From the NCBI RefSeq assembly GCF_024790395.1, contig NZ_JAJISC010000002.1, positions 620,001-684,000 on the forward strand: 64,000 bases of DNA, read 5' to 3'. This DNA comes from Halomonas dongshanensis. Lineage in GTDB: Bacteria > Pseudomonadota > Gammaproteobacteria > Pseudomonadales > Halomonadaceae. The position numbers were made by a program, and so were the translations under genes. The notes below the pieces were generated by a model. That model was not told the origin of the DNA and made no database searches. It worked only from the letters and a program-made list of their open reading frames with translations. Shown here piece by piece: positions 56,504 to 64,000 of this stretch; position 1 is the first letter of the stretch; each line of letters begins with the position of its first letter.

Positions 56504-57871
56504 TTATTCCAAGGCACCGATGAGATGACGAATTTTGGCGTAGGTCTCGGCATACTCCTCTGAGGCTTCGGAGTCGGCCACCAGGCCGCCACCGCCCCAG
56601 ACGTGCAACCTGTCGCCATCGGCGATGAGCGTGCGAATGGCGATCGAGGTATCCATCTGCCCACGGCGGTCGATGTAGCCGAGGCTGCCGCAATAGGCGC
56701 TGCGCTGGCAGGGCTCGAGCTCGTCGATGATCTGCATGGCGCGGATTTTTGGTGCGCCGGTGATCGAGCCGCCGGGAAAGGCTGCCGCCATGAGCGTGAG
56801 CGGTGTGGCCTCTGGGGTCAGCTCGCCGCGCACCACGCTAACCAGATGGTGCACGTTGGGGTAGCTTTCGAGCGCGCAAAGTGCGGGCACGTGAATGCTG
56901 CCTGGGCGGCACACGCGGCCTAGATCGTTACGCAGCAGATCGACGATCATCACGTTTTCGGCGCGATCCTTAGGGCTCATCAAGAGCGCGCGGGCGAGGG
57001 CGTCGTCCTCTTGCGGCGTTTTTCCGCGTGGGCGTGTGCCCTTGATCGGGCGCGCCTCGACGTGACCATCGCGGCAGCCAATGAAGCGCTCGGGAGAGAC
57101 CGAGAGAATCGCCTGTTTCTCCCAGGCTAGATAGCCCGAAAAGGGCGTGGGGGTCGCCTTGCGCAGCCGCTGGTAGGCCTGCCAGCTATCGCCGCTAAAG
57201 CTTGCGCTGAAGCGCTGGGCGAGGTTGATCTGGTAGCAGTCTCCGGCGTTGATATAGCGCTTTACGGCGTCGAAACGCTGGGCGTAGTCCTTGGCGGTCA
57301 TCTCGGCGGCGAAGGGGGCGGTCAAGCGAAAAGGCGCTTCTTGTCGCTGGGCTTTTCTAAGCCAGGCGAGAACCTCATCGCGCCGCGCTGCCGTGGCGAC
57401 GAGCCACGCCTGCTGGCGCTCGTGATCCAACGTCAGCGACCAATCAAATAGCCCAACCCGCGCCTGGGGCAGGGCGCTTACCGGCGAATGGCGGCTGGCC
57501 ACGCCCTGCTGCGCGCGTCCGAGATCGTAGCTCCAAAAGCCGATCAGCCCGCCGAGAAAGGGCAGCTCGCTTTCGAGCGCGGGCAGCGCGAGCTGATCCA
57601 GTAGCCACTGCTGTAGAGCAAACGATCGACCGAGCAGGGCTTCGGGCGGGGCGGCCAAGTGCGGGTGCGTATCGGCGCTGATCTCGGTCTCGCCGCTGGC
57701 GCTAACGCTGAGCACTGCCAGAGGGTCGCTTGCCATGATGTCGAAGCGCCCCTTGGCGTGGGGGCGGCCGCTGTCCAGCAGCACGGCACTAGGGCGATGG
57801 CGCAGGCGGGCAAAGTAGTTAAGAGGGTCGCAAGCGTAGGGCAGGGCCGTTAGGGTCAAGGCCGTTGTCAT
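56504..57871 (-). CDS. pabB: Aminodeoxychorismate synthase component I
   Basis: Converts chorismate to 4-amino-4-deoxychorismate for folate, using ammonia from a PabA/TrpG-type partner. The protein has 455 residues. The PabB-specific lysine is present in ARPIKGTRPRGKTPQ, where TrpE has alanine. It also has VDLLRNDLGRVCRPGSI, FPGGSITGAPKIRAMQIIDE and GSLGYIDRRGQMDTSIAIRT. The lysine forms the covalent intermediate in E. coli PabB. No pabA gene is adjacent; TrpG at 42.5 kb is a candidate partner. Confidence 0.94.
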   Translation of the reverse strand: MTTALTLTALPYACDPLNYFARLRHRPSAVLLDSGRPHAKGRFDIMASDPLAVLSVSASGETEISADTHPHLAAPPEALLGRSFALQQWLLDQLALPALESELPFLGGLIGFWSYDLGRAQQGVASRHSPVSALPQARVGLFDWSLTLDHERQQAWLVATAARRDEVLAWLRKAQRQEAPFRLTAPFAAEMTAKDYAQRFDAVKRYINAGDCYQINLAQRFSASFSGDSWQAYQRLRKATPTPFSGYLAWEKQAILSVSPERFIGCRDGHVEARPIKGTRPRGKTPQEDDALARALLMSPKDRAENVMIVDLLRNDLGRVCRPGSIHVPALCALESYPNVHHLVSVVRGELTPEATPLTLMAAAFPGGSITGAPKIRAMQIIDELEPCQRSAYCGSLGYIDRRGQMDTSIAIRTLIADGDRLHVWGGGGLVADSEASEEYAETYAKIRHLIGALE

Positions 57872-57994
57872 GGCGCAGTCACGTTTAGCCGAAAGTGGGG
57901 GGCGGCTTATTCTAGTGGCGCTGCGGGGCGCAGGCCAGGATAGAAAAGCGTGGTGCTGCCAACGTTTCGGCGCTGTTTTATAGATGATGAGTTG

Positions 57995-58006
57995 ATTGTC
58001 GACATT
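57995..58006. promoter_or_regulatory. Upstream prp operator candidate
   Basis: ATTGTCGACATT contains the palindromic core TGTCGACA and matches 11 of the 12 central bases of the downstream 16-base palindrome. The two centres are 117 bases apart, about eleven helical turns, so both would face the same side of the DNA. Confidence 0.5.
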
Positions 58007-58068
58007 CGTCTTAGAATAAGCGGGATTTTATACCACTAAAGAAGTAAAATGAGCTATGCCACGGCAGG

Positions 58069-58097
58069 TTGACGCTTTAGAGCGTCAGAGCTAAAGT
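58069..58097 (+). promoter_or_regulatory. Predicted promoter of the 2-methylcitrate operon
   Basis: TTGACG (58069-58074) and TAAAGT (58092-58097) are spaced by 17 bases. The inverted repeat CTTTAG-N10-CTAAAG (58075-58096) falls between them. Transcription would begin near 58104, immediately before the perfect palindrome. Confidence 0.5.
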
Positions 58098-58109
58098 GGC
58101 GATATGATT

Positions 58110-58125
58110 AAATTGTCGACAATTT
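58110..58125. promoter_or_regulatory. GntR-type operator (perfect palindrome)
   Basis: AAATTGTCGACAATTT is a perfect 16-base palindrome located 18 bases before the GntR-family gene and just downstream of the predicted start point. Palindromes of this ATTGT-N2-ACAAT kind are the usual operators of FCD-class GntR repressors, so autorepression of the operon is the likely role. Confidence 0.65.
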
Positions 58126-58143
58126 GATGGGCCCGACTTTGCT

Positions 58144-58908
58144 ATGACCTCCACCGCTGAATCGCTTACGACCCAAGACGATAGCGCTTCTCCCGAAGTG
58201 CGTACCTTGGCCGAGCGCGTCTTCCAGCAGTTGCAGCAGGATATCGTGCGCGGTGACTTGGCACCAGGCAGTAAGATTACCGAGCCGGGTCTTGCCAAGG
58301 CCTATGGTATTTCACGCGGGCCCTTGCGCGAGGCGATGCGTCGGCTCGAGGCGCACCGGCTGATCCAGCGCGTTCCGCACGTGGGCGCCCGTGTCGTGCA
58401 GCTGTCAATGAAGGAGCTGCTCGAACTCTTCGATCTGCGTGAGGCGCTAGAAAGCATGGCCGCCCGGCTTGCCGCCCAGCACATGACCGCCGATGAGATC
58501 CAGGGGCTGCGCGATGTGCTGGCCGTGCACGAGAGCCAGAGCGACCTCAAGCGGGGCGAAGCCTACTACCAGCGCGAAGGCGATCTCGATTTTCACTACC
58601 GCATCGTGCAGGGCAGCCACAACAAGATGCTGATGAACCTGCTATGCGACGATCTCTATTACCTAGTGCGGCTCTACCGCACCCAGTTCAGCGCCAGCGG
58701 CACACGCCCGCAGCGCGCCTTCGTCGAACACCATCGCATCGTCGATGCCATCGAGGCGGGCGACGAGGAGCTCGCCGAGCTCTTGATGCGCCGCCACGTC
58801 AGCGCCTCGCGCACCAACGTGGCCGACCGCTACGCGGCAACGCTGGCCGCTCAGGCGCATGCGTTGGCGCCCGCAAACGGCAAAAAAACCACCACCAACA
58901 AAAAATAG
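58144..58908 (+). CDS. GntR-family (FCD class) regulator of propionate catabolism
   Basis: Repressor-type protein of 254 residues. The winged HTH is at about 20-85 ([20 protein letters not shown], then [20 protein letters not shown]). The FCD ligand domain is at about 95-235. Its metal-binding residues can be placed: Asp and His in [10 protein letters not shown], His in [10 protein letters not shown] and His in LMRRHVSAS. The C-terminal tail is Lys/Thr-rich. It is the first gene of the prp operon, 34 bases before prpB, so it most likely senses a 2-methylcitrate-cycle intermediate; that is inference from context. Confidence 0.9.
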   Translation: MTSTAESLTTQDDSASPEVRTLAERVFQQLQQDIVRGDLAPGSKITEPGLAKAYGISRGPLREAMRRLEAHRLIQRVPHVGARVVQLSMKELLELFDLREALESMAARLAAQHMTADEIQGLRDVLAVHESQSDLKRGEAYYQREGDLDFHYRIVQGSHNKMLMNLLCDDLYYLVRLYRTQFSASGTRPQRAFVEHHRIVDAIEAGDEELAELLMRRHVSASRTNVADRYAATLAAQAHALAPANGKKTTTNKK

Positions 58909-58942
58909 AACGCGTCTTCACGCGACGACCAGGAGAATCATC

Positions 58943-59827
58943 ATGGCTCCATCGACCCCCGGTGCGCGCTTTCGCGCGGCTCTCGAAGCTCAGCGCCCGC
59001 TACCCATTCTCGGCGCCATCAACGCCTATACCGCGATGATGGCCGAGCGCGTCGGCCACCGTGCGATCTATCTTTCCGGCGGCGGCGTGGCCAATGCCTC
59101 CTTCGGCCTCCCCGATCTCGGCATGACCACGATGAACGATGTCGTCGAAGATGCCCACCGCATCTGCGGCGCGACCGAGCTGCCGCTATTGGTGGACATC
59201 GACACCGGCTGGGGCGGAGCTTTTAATATTGCACGTACGGTAAAGGAGATGCAGCGCGCCGGTGTGGCGGCGGTGCACCTCGAAGACCAGGTGGCTCAGA
59301 AGCGCTGCGGCCACCGGCCCAACAAGGCCATCGTCTCCCAGGCGGAGATGGTCGATCGGATCAAGGCCGCCGCCGACGCGCGCTTAGACGACGATTTCTA
59401 TCTCATCGCCCGGACCGATGCGTTCCAAAAAGAGGGGCTGGACGCCGCTATCGAGCGCGCCAATGCCTGCATCGAAGCCGGTGCCGATGCCATCTTCGCC
59501 GAGGCGGTACATAGCCTCGACGACTACCGCGCTTTTTGCCAGCGCGTCGACGCACCGATTCTCGCCAATATCACCGAATTCGGCGCCACGCCGCTGTTCA
59601 CTCAGGCCGAGCTTGGTGACGTGGGCTGTCGCATGGTGCTCTACCCGCTGTCGGCGTTTCGCGCCATGAACGCCGCCGCGCTCAAGGTCTACCAAAGCAT
59701 TCTGGACAACGGCCATCAGCGCGAGGTGGTCGATTCGATGCAGACCCGCGACGAGCTCTACGATTTTCTCAACTACCATGACTTCGAGCAGAAGTTGGAT
59801 CAACTGTTCGAAAACCACCAACAATAA
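58943..59827 (+). CDS. prpB: 2-Methylisocitrate lyase
   Basis: Splits 2-methylisocitrate into pyruvate and succinate, the last step of propionate breakdown. The protein has 294 residues. Metal and active-site motifs are DIDTGWGG and the lyase signature KRCGHRPNK, with catalytic cysteine. [20 protein letters not shown] and the C-terminal [17 protein letters not shown] are typical of PrpB. AGGAG precedes the ATG at 58943. Confidence 0.96.
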   Translation: MAPSTPGARFRAALEAQRPLPILGAINAYTAMMAERVGHRAIYLSGGGVANASFGLPDLGMTTMNDVVEDAHRICGATELPLLVDIDTGWGGAFNIARTVKEMQRAGVAAVHLEDQVAQKRCGHRPNKAIVSQAEMVDRIKAAADARLDDDFYLIARTDAFQKEGLDAAIERANACIEAGADAIFAEAVHSLDDYRAFCQRVDAPILANITEFGATPLFTQAELGDVGCRMVLYPLSAFRAMNAAALKVYQSILDNGHQREVVDSMQTRDELYDFLNYHDFEQKLDQLFENHQQ

Positions 59828-59847
59828 AACGACATCAGGAGACCGCC

Positions 59848-60975
59848 ATGGCTAATCAACCGCTGAGCGGCGCAGGCCTTAGAGGGCAGAGCGCCGGGGA
59901 AACCGCCCTGTGTACCGTAGGCAAGACCGGCTCGGGCTTGACCTATCGAGGTTTCGACATCGAAACACTGGCCGAAAAGGCCACCTTCGAAGAGGTCGCC
60001 TACCTACTGCTCAAGGGTGCCTTGCCCAACCGCGCCGAACTCGACGCCTACCATGCCAAGCTTCAATCCCTGCGTGGGCTGCCTGAGGCGCTCAAAACGG
60101 TGCTCGAGCAGATTCCCAAGGACGCCCACCCAATGGACGTCATGCGCACCGGGACCTCGATGCTTGGCAACCTCGAAACCGAGGAGAGCTTCGAGCAGCA
60201 AGAGGATGCTACCGATCGCCTTTTGGCGGTGCTACCGTCGATCATCTGCTACTGGTACCGCTTCAGCCACGATGGCGTGCGTATCGAGACCCAGACCGAT
60301 GATGACTCGATTGGCGCGCACTTTCTGCATCTGCTGCGCGATGAACGCCCAAGCCAGCTGCACGCCGACGTGATGAACGTATCGCTGATCCTCTACGCCG
60401 AGCACGAATTCAACGCTTCGACTTTCACCGCCCGGGTGTGTGCCTCCACGCTCTCGGATATACACTCCTGCGTTACGGGCGCCATCGGTTCGCTGCGCGG
60501 CCCGCTTCACGGCGGCGCCAATGAGGCGGCCATGGCAATGATCGAAAACTGGTCCTCTCCCGACGAGGCCGAGCGCGAGATGCTCGGCATGCTCGAGCGC
60601 AAGGAGAAGATCATGGGCTTTGGTCACGCCATCTACCGCGAATCCGATCCGCGTAACGCCATCATCAAACAGTGGTCGAAGCGTCTGGCCGACGACGTGG
60701 GCGATGACGTGCTCTACCCAGTATCGGTGCGCTGCGAAGAGGTCATGTGGCGCGAGAAGAAGCTCTTCTGCAACGCCGACTTCTTCCACGCCAGCGCCTA
60801 CCACTTCATGGACATCCCAACCAAGCTGTTCACGCCGATATTCGTCATGTCGCGGGTGAGTGGCTGGGCCGCGCATATCTTCGAGCAGCGCGCCAAGAAC
60901 CGCATCATTCGCCCCAGCGCTGACTACGTCGGCCCCGAGAAGAGCGAATGGGTGCCCATCGAGGCGCGCGAGTGA
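59848..60975 (+). CDS. prpC: 2-Methylcitrate synthase
   Basis: Condenses propionyl-CoA with oxaloacetate. The protein has 375 residues, the short form typical of PrpC. Catalytic residues are His in LRGPLHGGANEAAM, His in MGFGHAIYRESDPR and Asp in FCNADFFHASAYHFM. The N-terminal GQSAGETALCTVGKTGSGLT-like region (about 10-30) separates methylcitrate from citrate synthases. It lies 20 bases after prpB with a GGAG site. Confidence 0.95.
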   Translation: MANQPLSGAGLRGQSAGETALCTVGKTGSGLTYRGFDIETLAEKATFEEVAYLLLKGALPNRAELDAYHAKLQSLRGLPEALKTVLEQIPKDAHPMDVMRTGTSMLGNLETEESFEQQEDATDRLLAVLPSIICYWYRFSHDGVRIETQTDDDSIGAHFLHLLRDERPSQLHADVMNVSLILYAEHEFNASTFTARVCASTLSDIHSCVTGAIGSLRGPLHGGANEAAMAMIENWSSPDEAEREMLGMLERKEKIMGFGHAIYRESDPRNAIIKQWSKRLADDVGDDVLYPVSVRCEEVMWREKKLFCNADFFHASAYHFMDIPTKLFTPIFVMSRVSGWAAHIFEQRAKNRIIRPSADYVGPEKSEWVPIEARE

Positions 60976-60997
60976 AGCGATGACAGGGGAGAGAGCC

Positions 60998-63616
60998 ATG
61001 AATACCGATTATCGCAAGCCGCTGCCGGGGTTCGAGCTCGACTACTTCGACGCCGCCGAGGCGGTAGAGCAGATCGAGCGTGGTGCCTACGCCAAGCTGC
61101 CCTACACCTCTCGCATTCTCGCCGAGCAGTTGGTGCGCCGCTGCGACCCGGCGCTGTTGGTTGAAGCGCTGCGCCAGCTTATCGAGCGACGCCAGGATCT
61201 CGATTTTCCCTGGTACCCGGCGCGTGTGGTCTGCCACGACATTCTCGGGCAGACGGCGCTGGTCGACTTGGCCGGTCTGCGCGACGCCATCGCCGAGAAG
61301 GGTGGAGACCCCGCGAAGGTGAATCCGGTGGTGCCGACCCAACTGATCGTCGACCACTCGCTGGCCGTCGAGTACGCCGGGTTCGATAAGGAGGCGTTCG
61401 CCAAGAACCGCGCCATCGAGGATCGGCGCAACGACGACCGCTTTCATTTCATCGACTGGACCAAGCTCGCCTTCGAGAACGTCGATGTCATCCCCCCCGG
61501 CAACGGCATCATGCACCAAATCAACCTGGAGAAGATGTCGCCGGTGGTGCAGCGTCGCGACGGCGTGGCCTTTCCCGACACTTGCGTGGGCACCGATAGC
61601 CATACACCCATGGTCGACGCCCTAGGAGTGATTTCGGTGGGGGTGGGTGGGCTCGAGGCCGAGAGCGTCATGCTCGGGCGCGCCTCGATGATGCGTCTGC
61701 CAGACATCGTCGGCGTCGAGCTCAAGGGTCGCCTAGGGCCGGGCATCACCGGTACCGACATGGTGCTGGCGATCACCGAGTTCCTGCGCCGCGAGCGGGT
61801 GGTCGGCGCCTATCTCGAGTTCTATGGTGCCGGTACGCAGAGTCTTTCGGTGGGCGATCGTGCCACCATTGCCAACATGACGCCCGAGTATGGCGCCACG
61901 GCGGCAATGTTCTACATCGATGAGCAAACCATCGACTACCTGCGTCTTACCGGGCGCGACGATGAGCAGGTCGCCCTGGTCGAGGCCTACGCCAAGACCG
62001 TCGGGCTCTGGGCCGATAGCTTGGAAAGTGCCGTTTACGAGCGCGTGCTGACCTTCGATCTCGCGACCGTCGAGCGCACCCTGGCCGGGCCGTCCAACCC
62101 TCACGCTCACCTGCCGACCCGTATGCTTGCCGAGCGCGGCATCGCCACCGGGCTCGAACAGGCGCGCGAGGCGGAGCGCCGGGGCGAGATGCCCGATGGC
62201 GCAGTGATCATCGCGGCCATCACCAGCTGCACCAATACCTCCAATCCGCGCAACATGGTGGCAGCGGGGCTGATCGCACGTAACGCCAATCGGTTGGGCC
62301 TTTTGCGTAAACCCTGGGTCAAGAGCTCGCTGGCGCCGGGCTCGAAGACGGTCAAAATGTACCTGGAGGAGGCGGGGCTTCTGCCGGAACTCGAAGCGCT
62401 GGGCTTTGGCGTGGTCGCCTACGCCTGCACCACCTGTAACGGCATGTCGGGCGCGCTCGAACCGGCGATCCAACAGGAGATCATCGAGCGTGATCTCTAC
62501 GCCGTGGCGGTGCTCTCGGGGAACCGCAATTTCGATGGCCGTATTCACCCCTACGCCAAGCAGGCGTTTCTCGCCTCGCCGCCGCTGGTAGTGGCCTACG
62601 CTATCGCCGGTACCATCCGCTTCGATATCGAGAAGGACGTGCTGGGCAGCGATGCCGAAGGCCGTCCCATCACGCTCAAGGATATCTGGCCAAGCGACGA
62701 GGAGATCGATCGCATCGTGGCGGCCGCGGTGAAGCCCGAGCAGTTTCGCACGACCTACATTCCGATGTTCGATCTCGACCGCAGCGCCACGGCGCTGGTC
62801 GATCCGCTCTACCAGTGGCGCCCGCAAAGCACCTATATCCGCCGCCCGCCCTATTGGGAGGGCGCCATGGCGGGCGAGCGGCGGTTGCAGGGCATGCGTC
62901 CCTTGGCGCTGCTGCCCGATAACATCACCACCGACCATCTCTCGCCCTCCAACGCCATCTTGCTCGATAGCGCTGCAGGCGAGTATCTAGCCCAGATGGG
63001 CGTGCCGGAAGAGGACTTCAACTCCTACGCCACCCATCGCGGCGACCATTTGACGGCCCAGCGCGCAACACTTGCCAATCCTAAGCTGTTCAACGAAATG
63101 GTGCGCAATGACGCAGGCGAGGTGGTGCAGGGCTCGCTTGCCCGGGTCGAGCCCGAGGGTGAGGTCATGCGCATGTGGGAAGCGATCGAAACCTACATGG
63201 CGCGGCGCCAGCCGCTGATCATCGTCGCCGGGGCGGACTACGGCCAAGGCTCCTCACGCGATTGGGCGGCCAAGGGCGTGGCGCTGGCGGGCGTGGAGGC
63301 GATCGTTGCCGAAGGGTTCGAGCGCATTCACCGCACCAATCTGGTGGGTATGGGCGTGATGCCGCTGCAGTTCGAGGAGGGCACCACGCGCCACACCCTG
63401 AAACTCGACGGCACCGAGGTGTTCGACGTCGAGGGCGCGCCATCGCCCAGGGCGAGCCTTTCGCTGATCGTCCACCGCCTTGATGGCAGCAGCGAGCGGG
63501 TTCCAGTCATCTGCCGTTTGGATACCGAAGAGGAGGTGACGATCTACTCCGCCGGTGGCGTGCTCCAGCGCTTCGCCCAGGACTTTCTAGCGTCCGCCGA
63601 GGAGGTCGACGCATGA
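60998..63616 (+). CDS. acnD: Fe/S-dependent 2-methylcitrate dehydratase (AcnD)
   Basis: Aconitase-family enzyme that dehydrates 2-methylcitrate to 2-methyl-trans-aconitate. From the ATG at 60998 (GGGGAGAG before it) it has 872 residues. The 4Fe-4S cysteines are in ITSCTNTSNP and ACTTCNGMSG. Domain 4 is recognisable by GADYGQGSSRDWAAKG and GFERIHRTNLVGMGVMPLQF. It begins RKPLPGFELDYFDAAEAVEQ, typical of AcnD and unlike AcnA. AcnD with PrpF replaces the cofactor-free PrpD found in enterics. The stop overlaps prpF by four bases. Confidence 0.95.
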   Translation: MNTDYRKPLPGFELDYFDAAEAVEQIERGAYAKLPYTSRILAEQLVRRCDPALLVEALRQLIERRQDLDFPWYPARVVCHDILGQTALVDLAGLRDAIAEKGGDPAKVNPVVPTQLIVDHSLAVEYAGFDKEAFAKNRAIEDRRNDDRFHFIDWTKLAFENVDVIPPGNGIMHQINLEKMSPVVQRRDGVAFPDTCVGTDSHTPMVDALGVISVGVGGLEAESVMLGRASMMRLPDIVGVELKGRLGPGITGTDMVLAITEFLRRERVVGAYLEFYGAGTQSLSVGDRATIANMTPEYGATAAMFYIDEQTIDYLRLTGRDDEQVALVEAYAKTVGLWADSLESAVYERVLTFDLATVERTLAGPSNPHAHLPTRMLAERGIATGLEQAREAERRGEMPDGAVIIAAITSCTNTSNPRNMVAAGLIARNANRLGLLRKPWVKSSLAPGSKTVKMYLEEAGLLPELEALGFGVVAYACTTCNGMSGALEPAIQQEIIERDLYAVAVLSGNRNFDGRIHPYAKQAFLASPPLVVAYAIAGTIRFDIEKDVLGSDAEGRPITLKDIWPSDEEIDRIVAAAVKPEQFRTTYIPMFDLDRSATALVDPLYQWRPQSTYIRRPPYWEGAMAGERRLQGMRPLALLPDNITTDHLSPSNAILLDSAAGEYLAQMGVPEEDFNSYATHRGDHLTAQRATLANPKLFNEMVRNDAGEVVQGSLARVEPEGEVMRMWEAIETYMARRQPLIIVAGADYGQGSSRDWAAKGVALAGVEAIVAEGFERIHRTNLVGMGVMPLQFEEGTTRHTLKLDGTEVFDVEGAPSPRASLSLIVHRLDGSSERVPVICRLDTEEEVTIYSAGGVLQRFAQDFLASAEEVDA

Positions 63617-64000
63617 GTGTGCACCTTCCGCAGGTCAGGATACCCGCCACCTACATGCGCGGCGGCACAAGCAAGGGTGTGTTCTTTTGCCTGAGCGATT
63701 TACCCGAGGCGGCGCAGGTGCCGGGCGAGGCGCGCGACCGTCTGCTGCTGCGGCTAATGGGTAGTCCCGATGCCTACCAAAAGCAGATCGATGGCATGGG
63801 TGGCGCCACCTCGAGCACCAGTAAGGCGGTGATTCTCTCGCCCAGCACCTCCCCGGATCACGATGTCGACTATCTTTTTGGTCAAGTCGCCATCGACCGT
63901 GCCTTCGTCGACTGGAGCGGCAACTGCGGCAACCTCTCTTCCGCCGTTGGCCCCTTTGCCATCGCCCAGGGGCTGGTCGACACCGCGCGCCTGCCCGCCG
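63613..64000 (+). CDS. prpF: 2-Methylaconitate isomerase PrpF, N-terminal part
   Basis: The window ends inside this gene after about 129 codons. PrpF isomerises 2-methyl-trans-aconitate to the cis form, so that aconitase can complete the cycle after AcnD. The visible part has the family start IPATYMRGGTSKGVFF, the region MGSPDAYQKQIDGMGGATSS, and DWSGNCGNLSSAVGPFAI, which carries the conserved cysteine. It starts within the acnD stop (ATGA). Confidence 0.93.
   Translation, partial: MSVHLPQVRIPATYMRGGTSKGVFFCLSDLPEAAQVPGEARDRLLLRLMGSPDAYQKQIDGMGGATSSTSKAVILSPSTSPDHDVDYLFGQVAIDRAFVDWSGNCGNLSSAVGPFAIAQGLVDTARLPA

Noticed and set aside
61733..62938. 401-codon open frame antisense to acnD
   Set aside because: Shadow frame; acnD carries all its cysteine motifs on the opposite strand.

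Overview
The window is a GC-rich, densely coded chromosomal segment of a gammaproteobacterium. The protein families and two blocks of gene order (TPR lipoprotein-lolB-ispE-tRNA-Gln facing hemA-prfA-prmC-moeB; rpe/gph/trpE and trpGDC) match the Pseudomonas/Halomonas layout. Acidic proteins and the overall gene content point to Halomonadaceae (Halomonas or a relative). That placement is inference from the reading, not a database match. No insertion sequence, prophage, CRISPR array or rRNA was seen. One tRNA is present (Gln-TTG).

Layout. 1-8.5 kb: outer-membrane lipoprotein delivery and isoprenoid genes read leftward, and the haem/translation-termination genes read rightward, with an Lrp-type regulator set between prmC and moeB. 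8.5-11 kb: the peroxidase pair ahpC-ahpF behind a convincing OxyR-type site. 11.2-15.4 kb: a complete putrescine importer potFGHI with two hairpins after the binding-protein gene. 15.4-24.3 kb: small proteins, an RND efflux pump with its adaptor, a flavoprotein, the yqjD-yqjE-yqjK membrane trio and outer-membrane phospholipase A. 24.4-31.2 kb: a giant MscK-type mechanosensitive channel, tlyA, DUF1820, an SH3-domain membrane protein, tpm and yajG.

31.3-35.3 kb: sulfate importer sbp-cysTWA. 35.5-45 kb: rpe, ndh, gph-trpE, then a 2.5-kb insert (orphan metal-binding protein, 53-residue protein, heat-shock ibpA), then trpGDC. 45-54 kb: YdiJ-type D-2-hydroxyacid dehydrogenase, DUF4202, a dicarboxylate/glutamate symporter, serS overlapping a SIMPL gene, an AI-2E family membrane protein. 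54-57.9 kb: trxA, cysB, a shortened cysH and pabB. 58.1 kb to the end: the 2-methylcitrate (propionate) operon GntR-prpB-prpC-acnD-prpF, cut by the window edge.

How it fits together. Sulfur assimilation is served three times: import (sbp-cysTWA), regulation (cysB), and reduction (cysH with its electron donor trxA). Chorismate is drawn off by both trpE/trpGDC and pabB, told apart by PIAGT versus PIKGT. Regulatory sites that can be read include an OxyR site for ahpC, a sigma-32 promoter for ibpA, and a pair of palindromes around the prp promoter. I found no clearly new biological system. The points most worth checking are the trpE-trpG insert with its orphan manganese/iron-type binding protein, the divergent CysH, the prp operators, and the coiled-coil extension of PldA.
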